Shown here piece after piece: positions 1-6,956 of a stretch of DNA of 9,987 nucleotides. Position numbers and translations under genes: made by a program. The DNA is taken from positions 1 to 9,987 of the forward strand of contig PCCU01000009.1 of NCBI GenBank assembly GCA_002732015.1, read 5' to 3'. Positions within the stretch are counted from its first letter, which is position 1, and the number at the start of each line of letters is the position of its first letter. Origin of the DNA: Candidatus Pelagibacterales bacterium. GTDB lineage: Bacteria; Pseudomonadota; Alphaproteobacteria; TMED109. The notes under the pieces were generated by a model. It searched no databases. It worked only from the letters and a program-made list of their open reading frames with translations, and was not told the origin of the DNA.

Positions 1-679
1 ATGCAGCATCTTCAACCGTCTTAGCTATAGGACCTGCTTGATCTAAAGATGAAGCGAACGCTATTATTCCGTATCTAGAGCATCTTCCATAAGTAGGCTT
101 AAGCCCAACATTTCCACAAAAAGCTGCAGGCTGCCTTATAGATCCACCAGTATCTGTTCCTAGAGAAAAACATGCTCCAGAGGCAGCTACTACTGCTGCA
201 GATCCTCCTGAGGAACCTCCAGGTGTTAGTGGTTTAGAAAAATTATCAGTCCAAGGGTTTATAACTTCTCCATTGAAACAAGTATCGCTAGCCGAACCCA
301 TAGCAAACTCATCCATATTAGTTTTGCAAATAACAATACTCCCCGCATCTTTTAAATTTTTGGTAACTGTAGACTCATAAGGTGCAATGAAGTTATTTAA
401 AATTTTTGAACTAGCTGTTGTTTTATTTCCTACGGTGCAAAAAATATCCTTTACCGCTATCGGAACACCTTCTAAAGGCTTAAATTCTTCTTTCTTTTTT
501 GAGTCTATTATACTTGCTAGTTCTAAAGCCTCATCATAATTTTTTTCTGAAAGCATATTATATTTTTCTGTATCTTCTAATCGTCTTATATATGCCTCTA
601 TAATTTCTTTAACTGAAACTTTTTTTCTTTTAATAAAGTCAACGGTTTCTACTAGAGATAATTTAAGAAGTTCATTCAT
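1..679 (-). CDS. gatA: Aspartyl/glutamyl-tRNA(Asn/Gln) amidotransferase subunit A, 5' part (runs off left edge)
   Basis: GatA is the amidase subunit of the GatCAB complex. It releases ammonia from glutamine, and GatB uses it to convert mischarged Glu-tRNA(Gln) or Asp-tRNA(Asn) to the amide form. I translated the minus strand directly: 226 residues remain, roughly the N-terminal half of a protein usually about 480-490 residues long. The amidase-signature triad is visible: Lys77 in GVPIAVKD, the cis-Ser at 156 in TPGGSSGGSAA, and the nucleophile Ser180 in GTDTGGSIRQPA, spaced as in the family. The ATG at 679-677 lies one base after the gatC stop (TAA, 683-681), so the two genes are one transcript and probably translationally coupled. 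The reading frame is open to the window edge, with no frameshift. Family identity is very secure; only the C-terminal half is unseen. Confidence 0.97.
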   Translation of the reverse strand, partial: MNELLKLSLVETVDFIKRKKVSVKEIIEAYIRRLEDTEKYNMLSEKNYDEALELASIIDSKKKEEFKPLEGVPIAVKDIFCTVGNKTTASSKILNNFIAPYESTVTKNLKDAGSIVICKTNMDEFAMGSASDTCFNGEVINPWTDNFSKPLTPGGSSGGSAAVVAASGACFSLGTDTGGSIRQPAAFCGNVGLKPTYGRCSRYGIIAFASSLDQAGPIAKTVEDAA

Positions 680-680
680 T

Positions 681-971
681 TTATTCAATTACTTTAGGGA
701 CAGTGAAAAAATTTCCATTTTTTTTGGGAGCATTATGTAATAATTTCTCCTGTTTTATATTTTTAGAAAATTCTATATCTTCTCTTTCTAGAAGTTCAAT
801 ATCATTTACATTTCTTAAAGGCTCTACATCTTTTACGTCAATTTTTTTTAAATCTTCCATCCATTTCAGTATATTTGATAGATCTTTAGAAAATTCTTCT
901 TCTTCTTTTTCTGATAGTCCTATTCTAGCTAAAAATGCAATTTTTTTTGTAACTTTCTTATCTATAAACAT
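681..971 (-). CDS. gatC: Aspartyl/glutamyl-tRNA amidotransferase subunit C
   Basis: GatC is the small subunit that wraps around GatA and GatB and stabilises the complex. The 96-residue product matches the family's usual length (about 95-100). It has the typical N-terminal helices (KKIAFLARIGLSEKEEEEF, then a helix ending in KWMEDLKKIDV), followed by DVEPLRNV and a C-terminal VPKVIE segment, where relatives carry a VPKVL/VPKVI ending that inserts into GatA. The start is ATG at 971-969, and no Shine-Dalgarno sequence is visible upstream. It is the first gene of the gatC-gatA pair and is transcribed divergently from ruvX. gatB is not in the window; in many alphaproteobacteria it follows gatA, which would place it off the left edge. 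An antisense open frame on the plus strand over this gene is a shadow. Confidence 0.95.
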   Translation of the reverse strand: MFIDKKVTKKIAFLARIGLSEKEEEEFSKDLSNILKWMEDLKKIDVKDVEPLRNVNDIELLEREDIEFSKNIKQEKLLHNAPKKNGNFFTVPKVIE

Positions 972-1015
972 TTTTGTTTAATATTTTTTATTTTATGTTA
1001 TTTATCATACATAGA
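972..1015. promoter_or_regulatory. Divergent gatC/ruvX intergenic region with symmetric -10-like dyad
   Basis: The 44 bp between the two divergent starts must hold or overlap promoters for both directions. At 994-1009 there is an imperfect dyad, TATGTTATTTATCATA, in which 12 of 16 positions are symmetric. Read on the minus strand it contains TATGAT (5 of 6 matches to the sigma-70 -10 consensus), which would give a leader of about 26 nt for gatC. Read on the plus strand it contains TATGTT (4 of 6), which would give a leader of about 10 nt for ruvX. I found no convincing -35 element on either side. In DNA this AT-rich, -10-like matches are common by chance, so the assignment is tentative. Confidence 0.35.
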
Positions 1016-1543
1016 ATGAATTCTATAAATTCTATAGTACACACTAAAAGTAAAAGTACAATCACATTTGATATAAATTTATTTAAAAATTTTTTGACTG
1101 TTTCTGGAAAGGTGCTTTCCTTGGATGCTAGCAAAAATATGATTGGAACTGCTTTATCAGATGATAGAAAAAAAGTGGCCTTAAGCCATTTATTAATTGA
1201 AAGAGAAAAACTTGAAAAAGACATAAATAAGATTCAATTAATAGTTAGTAGTAATAATGTAGATGCCTTAGTAATTGGACTACCTTTGAATAAAGATGGG
1301 TCAAAAGGACGACAGGCGCAATCTGTTATTACTTTTGCGACTAATTTAAATAATAAAATAGATCTTCCTGTCCTTATGTGGGATGAGAGATTTTCTACAG
1401 CCGGGATAGAAAGAGAAATGATAAATAACGGATTGAAAAAGAAGAATATAAAAAAACATATCGATTGTGCATCTGCAACTTGGGTTTTACAAGGAGTATT
1501 AGATAGAATAAATTATGATAAGGATATAAAACATGAAAACTAA
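1016..1543 (+). CDS. ruvX: Putative pre-16S rRNA nuclease, RuvX/YqgF family
   Basis: This family (YqgF/RuvX) has an RNase H-like fold and is implicated in maturing the 5' end of 16S rRNA. From the ATG at 1016 the protein is 175 residues. Visible motifs are the first strand with acidic Asp37 (KVLSLDASKNMIGTALSD), the family signature IGLPLNKDGS, the DER motif with Glu124 (WDERFSTAG), and the late Asp150 (HIDCASATWVLQG). The longer open frame from TTG at 974 adds 14 hydrophobic residues and would swallow the promoter region, so I prefer 1016. Even so, about 10-15 residues precede the part that aligns with alphaproteobacterial relatives. One oddity is that the usual D-x-G of strand one reads D-A-S, with Ser replacing a well-conserved glycine. 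The stop overlaps the pyrB start by 11 bases, which suggests coupling. Confidence 0.9.
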   Translation: MNSINSIVHTKSKSTITFDINLFKNFLTVSGKVLSLDASKNMIGTALSDDRKKVALSHLLIEREKLEKDINKIQLIVSSNNVDALVIGLPLNKDGSKGRQAQSVITFATNLNNKIDLPVLMWDERFSTAGIEREMINNGLKKKNIKKHIDCASATWVLQGVLDRINYDKDIKHEN

Positions 1544-2441
1544 GCATTTGCTATCTATTAAAGACCTAAGTGTAAAAGAAATCGAAAGTATATTAAATGA
1601 TGCCAATAAATTTTTAAATAAAAAAAAGAAAAATAAAATATCTAAAAATATTAAGGGGAAAAACATAATTAATCTTTTTTTTGAAGACTCTACAAGAACT
1701 TTAACCTCATTTGAGTTAGCAGGAAAGCAACTTGGTGCTAGTGTAATTAATATGGCTGTTGCTACTTCATCTATAAAAAAAGGAGAATCTTTAATAGATA
1801 CAGCAATGACTCTTAATGCAATGAGTCCTGATATTTTGATAGTTAGACATAATATGAGTGGAGTACCATATCTTTTGTCTGAAAAAGTTAATTGTTCTGT
1901 TATTAATGCTGGTGATGGTAGCAATGAACATCCTACGCAAGCTCTGTTAGATGTCCTAACTATACTTAGGCACAAGAAAAGAATATCAGGACTAGAAGTA
2001 GCAATAATGGGAGATGTTCTTCACAGTAGAGTAGCAAGATCTAATATATATTTATTAAATAAACTAAAGGCAAAAATAAGAGTAATAAGTCCTCCTACTC
2101 TTTTGCCTTCTGGTATAGAAGATATGAATGTAAAAGTTTACAAAAATATAAATCAAGGATTGGATGGTGTAGATATTATAATGGTATTAAGAATACAAAA
2201 AGAAAGAATGAAAGGATCCTTTGTTCCTTCTGAAAAAGAATTTTTTAAATTTTGGGGATTAGATGGCGAGAAGTTAAATAAAGCAAAAAAAAATGCACTA
2301 GTAATGCATCCTGGCCCTATAAATAGAGGAATTGAAATTGATAGCGATGTTGCAGATGATATAGGAAGGTCGCTTATTCTAGAACAAGTTAAGTTAGGAG
2401 TAGCAGTAAGGATGTCGGTTATAAATAAATTAATAAATTAA
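1533..2441 (+). CDS. pyrB: Aspartate carbamoyltransferase catalytic subunit
   Basis: PyrB condenses carbamoyl phosphate and aspartate to N-carbamoylaspartate, the committed step of pyrimidine synthesis, in the cytosol. At 302 residues it is full length (family about 300-320). The carbamoyl-phosphate loop STRT is at 53-56. The 80s loop carries Ser80 and Lys83 (ATSSIKKGES), which enter the neighbouring subunit's active site. Also visible are RH at 105-106, HPTQALLD at 133-140, Arg166 (HSRVARSN), R220-x-Q222 (VLRIQ) and the HPGPINRG loop at 259-266. Residue 57 is Leu where E. coli has Arg (STRTR). Alphaproteobacteria often vary here. An AAGGA at 1520-1524 is a reasonable ribosome site, 8 bases before the ATG. 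The gene overlaps ruvX by 11 bases and lies 15 bases before pyrC. No pyrI regulatory gene is present, consistent with a PyrB-PyrC type complex. Confidence 0.97.
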   Translation: MKTKHLLSIKDLSVKEIESILNDANKFLNKKKKNKISKNIKGKNIINLFFEDSTRTLTSFELAGKQLGASVINMAVATSSIKKGESLIDTAMTLNAMSPDILIVRHNMSGVPYLLSEKVNCSVINAGDGSNEHPTQALLDVLTILRHKKRISGLEVAIMGDVLHSRVARSNIYLLNKLKAKIRVISPPTLLPSGIEDMNVKVYKNINQGLDGVDIIMVLRIQKERMKGSFVPSEKEFFKFWGLDGEKLNKAKKNALVMHPGPINRGIEIDSDVADDIGRSLILEQVKLGVAVRMSVINKLIN

Positions 2442-2456
2442 TAAAAAATAATTATT

Positions 2457-3758
2457 ATGAAAAAAATTATATTCAGTAATGCGCACATAGTAGATCCCAC
2501 ACAAAAAATTAATAAATTGGGAAATATTACTGTAGAAAATAAAAAAATAACGTCAATTTCATTAGGTAAATTAAATTTTCAAAATAGTAAAGATAATCAA
2601 ATTATAGATTGTAAGAACTTGATACTTGCTCCTGGTTTTGTAGATTTAAAATGTCACTTGAGAGTACCGGGTGATGAACACAAAGAAAATCTATCCTATG
2701 CTAGTGAAGCAGCTGCATCATCTGGAATAACTAGTTTGGTATGCATGCCTAATACTAATCCTATCATTGATAATGTTTCTATAGTTGAACTTTTGCAAAG
2801 AAAAGCTAGGAAAGAAAGCCATGTGAAAATTTTTTCGACTGCAAGTATAACTAAAAGACTAGAAGGAAAAGAGTTAAGTGAGTTTGGCCTATTAAGTGAA
2901 GCTGGGGCTGTAGCCTTCACTGATGCAATCACTGCCGTAAATAATGCTTCTGTAATGTACAAGGCTTTAAAATATGCTAGTGCCTTTGATATATTATTAA
3001 TGCAGCATCCTGAAGAGAAGGAATTAAGTGCTGGTGGGTCAATGACTTCCGGAAAGCTTTCTACTCAATTAGGAATAAAAGGAATACCATTAGAAGCAGA
3101 AGTTATTCAAGTGGAAAGAGATTTACGATTAGCTGAAATGACAAATGGAAAAATACACTTTCTAAATATATCTACTGGGCTTGCTATTGATGCTATTCAA
3201 AATGCCCAAAAAAAAGGATTAAAAGTAAGTTGTTCAACTTCTCCACATTATTTTTCCTTGGATGAGACTGATATAAAAAAGTGGCGAACGTTTGCTAAAT
3301 TATCTCCGCCTCTAAGAGATAAAAAGAATCTGGCTTATGTAAAAAGAGGTATTTTAAATAATGTTATAACTTGTATCACATCTGACCATTCTCCTCATGA
3401 CACAGATAGTAAAAGACTTCCATTTGAAATTGCATCTCCTGGTTCTATAGGTTTTGAGAGTTTATTACCTCTGACATTGAATTTAATAAAGGAAAAAAAA
3501 TTAGGATTTTTAAAACTAATAGAACTTATAAGCACTAATCCAGCAAAACTTTTAAATTTAAAGGCTGGTAGTTTAAAAAAAGGAAGTAGTGCTGATATAG
3601 TTTTATTTGATCCTCACAAAAAAATTAACCTTTCGTCAGAACTTATAAAGAGTAAGTCAAAAAACTTTCCTTATGAAAACAAAAAAGCTTTCGGAAAAAT
3701 TTATTTAACTATGGTGGATGGAAAAATAATTTTTAGAGATGGAAAATTTAATTTTTAA
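2457..3758 (+). CDS. pyrC: Dihydroorotase-like protein (PyrC, complex type), metal site partly degenerate
   Basis: Dihydroorotase cyclises carbamoylaspartate to dihydroorotate. The 433-residue length, the APGFVDL entry to the barrel, MPNTNPIIDN, SPHYFSLDE, TSDHSPHD (308-315) and the C-terminal composite domain (LKAGSLKKGSSADIVLFDP) place it in the 'multifunctional complex' group of the amidohydrolase superfamily. The metal site is incomplete. The canonical HxH reads Lys65-Cys-His67, and the later barrel histidine (the second His of HI.HLST) is Asn237 (HFLNIST). Asp156 (AFTD), His184 (QHPEE) and Asp310 remain, as do Arg69 and Asn99 of the substrate pocket. Many alphaproteobacterial PyrC proteins encoded next to PyrB have lost metal ligands in this way. 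By analogy with inactive Pseudomonas PyrC', I infer a structural role in a class-A ATCase, with the true dihydroorotase encoded elsewhere. The alternative is a weakly active or mononuclear enzyme. No Shine-Dalgarno is visible. Confidence 0.9.
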   Translation: MKKIIFSNAHIVDPTQKINKLGNITVENKKITSISLGKLNFQNSKDNQIIDCKNLILAPGFVDLKCHLRVPGDEHKENLSYASEAAASSGITSLVCMPNTNPIIDNVSIVELLQRKARKESHVKIFSTASITKRLEGKELSEFGLLSEAGAVAFTDAITAVNNASVMYKALKYASAFDILLMQHPEEKELSAGGSMTSGKLSTQLGIKGIPLEAEVIQVERDLRLAEMTNGKIHFLNISTGLAIDAIQNAQKKGLKVSCSTSPHYFSLDETDIKKWRTFAKLSPPLRDKKNLAYVKRGILNNVITCITSDHSPHDTDSKRLPFEIASPGSIGFESLLPLTLNLIKEKKLGFLKLIELISTNPAKLLNLKAGSLKKGSSADIVLFDPHKKINLSSELIKSKSKNFPYENKKAFGKIYLTMVDGKIIFRDGKFNF

Positions 3759-4359
3759 TTTTCATACAAGTATTTTCTTCTTAATGAGTTATTTGGTTGG
3801 CTCTATACCATTTGGATACTTAATTTATAAATTCAAAAATGGTGATGATATAAGAAAGTATGGTTCAGGAAACATAGGAGCAACTAATGTTAATCGTTTA
3901 ATGGGAAAAAAGCTAGGCATAATTACATTACTTTTTGACTTTTTTAAAACCTTTGTGGTTACTATCTACATAACATATTTATTTGGAAATGAATTAGGAG
4001 TCGTATGTGGTTTTTTTTCTATATTAGGTCATATATTCCCTGTTTGGTTAAAATTCAAAGGTGGAAAAGGCGTAGCATCTTTTCTAGGCCTACTATCAAT
4101 TATTTCATGGCCACTAACCCTAATATTTTGTTTTTTCTGGCTAATTACAGTAAAAATATTTAAGTTTTCAGCAATTGGAGCAATTGTAGCTACTATACTT
4201 AATATAATTATATTTAAATTAGTTCTACTAGTTCAATTTTCTAAAAATATTATGTCATGGGTTCCAGGAACTCCTTTTGAATTTAATGTAATTGCTATAT
4301 TATCTTTAATCATATTGTATAAGCACCATTCTAATCTTATAAGCTTCTTTAAAAAATAA
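3739..4359 (+). CDS. plsY: Acyl-phosphate:glycerol-3-phosphate acyltransferase
   Basis: PlsY is an integral membrane enzyme that transfers an acyl group from acyl phosphate to glycerol-3-phosphate, giving lysophosphatidic acid for phospholipid synthesis. The 206 residues include several hydrophobic segments (roughly 11-31, 59-81, 84-102, 117-138, 142-167, 183-194). Motif 1 is SGNIGATNVNR (43-53) and motif 2 is GHIFPVWLKFKGGKGVAS (97-114). Motif 3 (usually H/R-x-x-N-I-x-R-L-L-x-G-x-E) is reduced to KHHSNLISFFKK at the extreme C-terminus. Its Arg is Ser202, and the trailing Gly and Glu are absent because the protein stops. The start at 3739 lies inside the end of pyrC (20-base overlap). The next in-frame ATG (3784) would leave only four residues before GSIPFG and clip the first membrane helix. 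The next gene is topA; the dprA that often sits between them is missing. Confidence 0.94.
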   Translation: MENLIFNFHTSIFFLMSYLVGSIPFGYLIYKFKNGDDIRKYGSGNIGATNVNRLMGKKLGIITLLFDFFKTFVVTIYITYLFGNELGVVCGFFSILGHIFPVWLKFKGGKGVASFLGLLSIISWPLTLIFCFFWLITVKIFKFSAIGAIVATILNIIIFKLVLLVQFSKNIMSWVPGTPFEFNVIAILSLIILYKHHSNLISFFKK

Positions 4360-4364
4360 TTATC

Positions 4365-4392
4365 TTGACTTAGAAAATACTAGTGATAATTT
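4365..4392 (+). promoter_or_regulatory. Possible weak topA promoter
   Basis: The 56-bp plsY-topA gap contains TTGACT at 4365-4370, a 5 of 6 match to a -35 box. The best -10-like string, GATAAT at 4385-4390, is only 14 bases away, which is short. A properly spaced alternative, TAATTT at 4387-4392, is a poor match. A run of ten T follows (4390-4399) before the topA ATG at 4416. The gap is the largest within the plus-strand series, so a secondary promoter is plausible, but the spacing problem keeps confidence low. Confidence 0.25.
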
Positions 4393-4415
4393 TTTTTTTA
4401 ACTAGAGTTATATTT

Positions 4416-6920
4416 ATGAATCTTGTAATTGTTGAGTCTCCTGCTAAAGCAAAAACCATTAATAAATTCTTAGGTAATGATTATATAGTCAAAGCTTCTT
4501 ATGGACATGTAAGAGATATTAACAATAAAAAAGGAATAGATGTAGAAAATAACTTTGCAATAAATTATGAAGAAGTAGAAAGACAGAACAAGTATATTAA
4601 TGAAATAAAAAAATCTATAAAAGCCTGCAAAAAACTTTATTTAGCAACAGATCAAGATAGAGAAGGTGAAGCGATAGCATGGCACATAGTAAATATCCTA
4701 GAAAAATATAATAAATTAGACTCCATCGAAATATTCAGGATTACTTTTAACGAAATAACTAAAGATGCAATTTTGAATTCTATAAAATCACCAAGAAGTA
4801 TAGATATGAATTTAGTAAATGCTTATCAAGCAAGACGCTCATTAGATTACTTAATGGGTTATTCTCTATCACCTCTTTTGATTAGAAAATTTCCAGGTTG
4901 CAAATCCGCTGGAAGAGTTCAATCTGTTGCTTTAAAATTAATATCAGAAAGAGAAAATGAAATTCAAAAATTTATATCTCAAGAATACTGGAGTATAAAT
5001 GTAGATTTTGAAACTTCAGAAAAACACAAAATTGAGTCTAATCTTCAAATATTCAATTCATCAAAATTAAAAAAACTTGATATTCATTCTGAAAAATATG
5101 CTAATGAAATATTAGAAAAAATAAAAATATCAGAATTTTTGATTAATGATATAGAAAAAAAACAAAAAAAATTAAACCCTTCTCCCCCATTCATTACTTC
5201 TACATTACAACTAGAAGCGAGCAATAAACTAAGTTTTAGCCCAGGGACTACTATGTCATTAGCTCAAAAGCTATATGAAGGAATAGATGTAAATGGTGAG
5301 AACAAAGGGTTAATAACTTATATAAGAACAGACTCTACTAATCTTTCAACAGAATTTACTTCAAAAGCTAGAGAAATAATTAAAAATAAATTTGGTGACT
5401 CATTTGTATCAGATACGATAAGAAACTTTAAAAATAAAGTAAAAAATGCTCAAGAAGCTCATGAAGCAATTAGACCCAGTGATCCTTCAATATTGCCTAA
5501 GAATTTGGCAAAGAGTTTAGAACCAGATTTATTAAAACTATATGAGTTGATTTGGAACAGGTCTATAGCTACGCAAGCATCACAAGCTATAACAGAAACT
5601 GTAACTATTAAGATTTGTAGCAAACAAAAAGATATTGTATTAAGCTCATCTTTTAGCAAAATCAAGTTTAAAGGATTTAAAGTTTTTTATGACACAAATA
5701 ATAACAACGATATAAATGAAAAAGAAATTAATGAAAACATAAGCAGTAATTCTTTGATTAAGTTAGTCAATAGTAAAAAAAAACAACACTTTACAGAACC
5801 TCCTCCTAGATATTCTGAAGCTTCTTTAATAAAAAAGATGGAAGAATTTGGAATAGGCAGACCATCTACTTATGCTAATATTATGAAAAAAAATCAAGAA
5901 AGAGGTTATGTTTCTCTAAAATCAAAAAGGTTTTTTCCACAACCCAGTGGTCGAATAGTTGCATCCTTTTTAGATAATTATTTTAATAAGTATATGAATT
6001 ATAATTTTACTGCTGAAAAAGAAGATGAGTTGGATTTAATTGCAAATGGTAGCAAGCATTGGAAAGACGCACTTAATGAATTTTGGGGAGACTTTAATGA
6101 AAAAGTTCAAAATACTTTAAAACTTTCGAATTCAGAAGTATATGATTATGTTAATGATAATATGAAAGATTATCTTTTCCCAGCCAAAAAGGAAAATGAG
6201 AACAGCAGAGTTTGTCCAAAATGTAAAACTTCTACTCTATCAATAAAGATGAGAAAAAATGGAACTGGTCCTTTCGTTGCATGTACTAGTCACCCAGAAT
6301 GTGACTATATAAGAAGTCAGGTTTTTCCAACAGATGATCAACCTGAAGAGTTAGTAGAAGATAAAATACTTGGTACTAATGAAGAGGGAACTCCTATTAT
6401 TTTAAAAAAAGGCCCATATGGTCCTTATGTTCAACTTGGAAATGACATTAAAGATAAGAAAAAGATTAAAAGGTCTTCTATTCCAAAAAATACTGATTTA
6501 TCAGCTGTAACTATAGAATACGCGACTAAATTACTATCTCTTCCCAGAGAAGTAGGACCACATCCTGAAACAGGAGCAACTATATTTGCGAACTATGGAA
6601 GATATGGACCTTACTTACAGTACAATAAAGAATTTTACTCTATACCTAAAGGTGAAGACCCCCTAAGTATAGGAATTAATAGGGCAGTAGATATACTTTC
6701 CCAACCAAAAAAAAGAAGGAGTACTAGCAGATCTAGTGCTATAAAATCTTTAGGAGTATATGAGAAGCTAAAATCTAGGATAGAACTATTTAAGGGTAAG
6801 TTCGGGTTTTATATCAAATGTAATGATAAAAATTACAGCCTACCGAAAAATTACGAAAACCCAGAAAGTCTAACTCTTAAAGATGCAATTGCAGTAATAG
6901 AAAAAAAAACTAAATCATAA
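4416..6920 (+). CDS. topA: DNA topoisomerase I (type IA)
   Basis: TopA relaxes negative supercoils through a transient 5'-phosphotyrosine break. From the ATG at 4416 it is 834 residues. The frame is open further up to a GTG at 4383, but starting at 4416 places LVIVESPAKAKTI at the N-terminus, as in the family. The TOPRIM domain has Glu7 and the DQDREGE acids Asp79, Asp81 and Glu83. SAGRVQSVAL (164-173) and the catalytic Tyr302 in GLITYIRTDST mark the core. GIGRPSTYA (479-487) completes the type IA signature. One C4 zinc ribbon follows (Cys600, 603, 623, 629). At least three C-terminal zinc-less repeats come after it, recognisable by GPYGPYVQLG, GRYGPYLQYN and GKFGFYIKCN. The lysine-rich stretch PKKRRSTSR lies between the second and third repeats. 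No key residue is missing. The gene ends 2 bp before the -35 of the rpmG promoter. Confidence 0.97.
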   Translation: MNLVIVESPAKAKTINKFLGNDYIVKASYGHVRDINNKKGIDVENNFAINYEEVERQNKYINEIKKSIKACKKLYLATDQDREGEAIAWHIVNILEKYNKLDSIEIFRITFNEITKDAILNSIKSPRSIDMNLVNAYQARRSLDYLMGYSLSPLLIRKFPGCKSAGRVQSVALKLISERENEIQKFISQEYWSINVDFETSEKHKIESNLQIFNSSKLKKLDIHSEKYANEILEKIKISEFLINDIEKKQKKLNPSPPFITSTLQLEASNKLSFSPGTTMSLAQKLYEGIDVNGENKGLITYIRTDSTNLSTEFTSKAREIIKNKFGDSFVSDTIRNFKNKVKNAQEAHEAIRPSDPSILPKNLAKSLEPDLLKLYELIWNRSIATQASQAITETVTIKICSKQKDIVLSSSFSKIKFKGFKVFYDTNNNNDINEKEINENISSNSLIKLVNSKKKQHFTEPPPRYSEASLIKKMEEFGIGRPSTYANIMKKNQERGYVSLKSKRFFPQPSGRIVASFLDNYFNKYMNYNFTAEKEDELDLIANGSKHWKDALNEFWGDFNEKVQNTLKLSNSEVYDYVNDNMKDYLFPAKKENENSRVCPKCKTSTLSIKMRKNGTGPFVACTSHPECDYIRSQVFPTDDQPEELVEDKILGTNEEGTPIILKKGPYGPYVQLGNDIKDKKKIKRSSIPKNTDLSAVTIEYATKLLSLPREVGPHPETGATIFANYGRYGPYLQYNKEFYSIPKGEDPLSIGINRAVDILSQPKKRRSTSRSSAIKSLGVYEKLKSRIELFKGKFGFYIKCNDKNYSLPKNYENPESLTLKDAIAVIEKKTKS

Positions 6921-6922
6921 AC

Positions 6923-6950
6923 TTGACATACATTTTTTCAGTGATATAAA
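6923..6950 (+). promoter_or_regulatory. Strong sigma-70-like promoter for rpmG
   Basis: A perfect -35 hexamer TTGACA (6923-6928) is followed after 16 bases by TATAAA (6945-6950), a 5 of 6 match to the -10 box. It begins 2 bp after the topA stop codon and is the best promoter match I see in the window. Counting seven bases from the end of the -10 box puts the predicted transcription start at 6957, the A of the rpmG ATG. The message would therefore have little or no leader. The promoter assignment is a reading of the sequence; the exact start site is inference. Confidence 0.7.
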
Positions 6951-6956
6951 AATATC

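Noticed and set aside
703..981. Plus-strand open frame of 92 codons opposite gatC
   Set aside because: It is antisense to a clear gatC, is rich in Ser/Phe as expected from the complement of a Lys/Glu-rich helix gene, and shows no family features.
974..1015. N-terminal extension of RuvX from the TTG at 974
   Set aside because: It would add a hydrophobic segment absent from the family and leave only 2 bp between the divergent gatC and ruvX starts; ATG 1016 is the better start.
1499..1975. Minus-strand open frame of 158 codons over pyrB
   Set aside because: It is the complement of a well-conserved pyrB with all catalytic motifs; the minus-strand product has no recognisable domain.
4380..4405. 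Possible hairpin terminator after plsY (CTAGT ... ACTAG around a T-run)
   Set aside because: The stem is only 5 bp with a 16-nt loop and weak A-T pairs, and the T-run is in the loop rather than after the stem.
4383..4415. N-terminal extension of TopA from the GTG at 4383
   Set aside because: The family begins with the LVIVESPAKA strand right after the start Met, so ATG 4416 fits; the extension is mostly a translated T-run.
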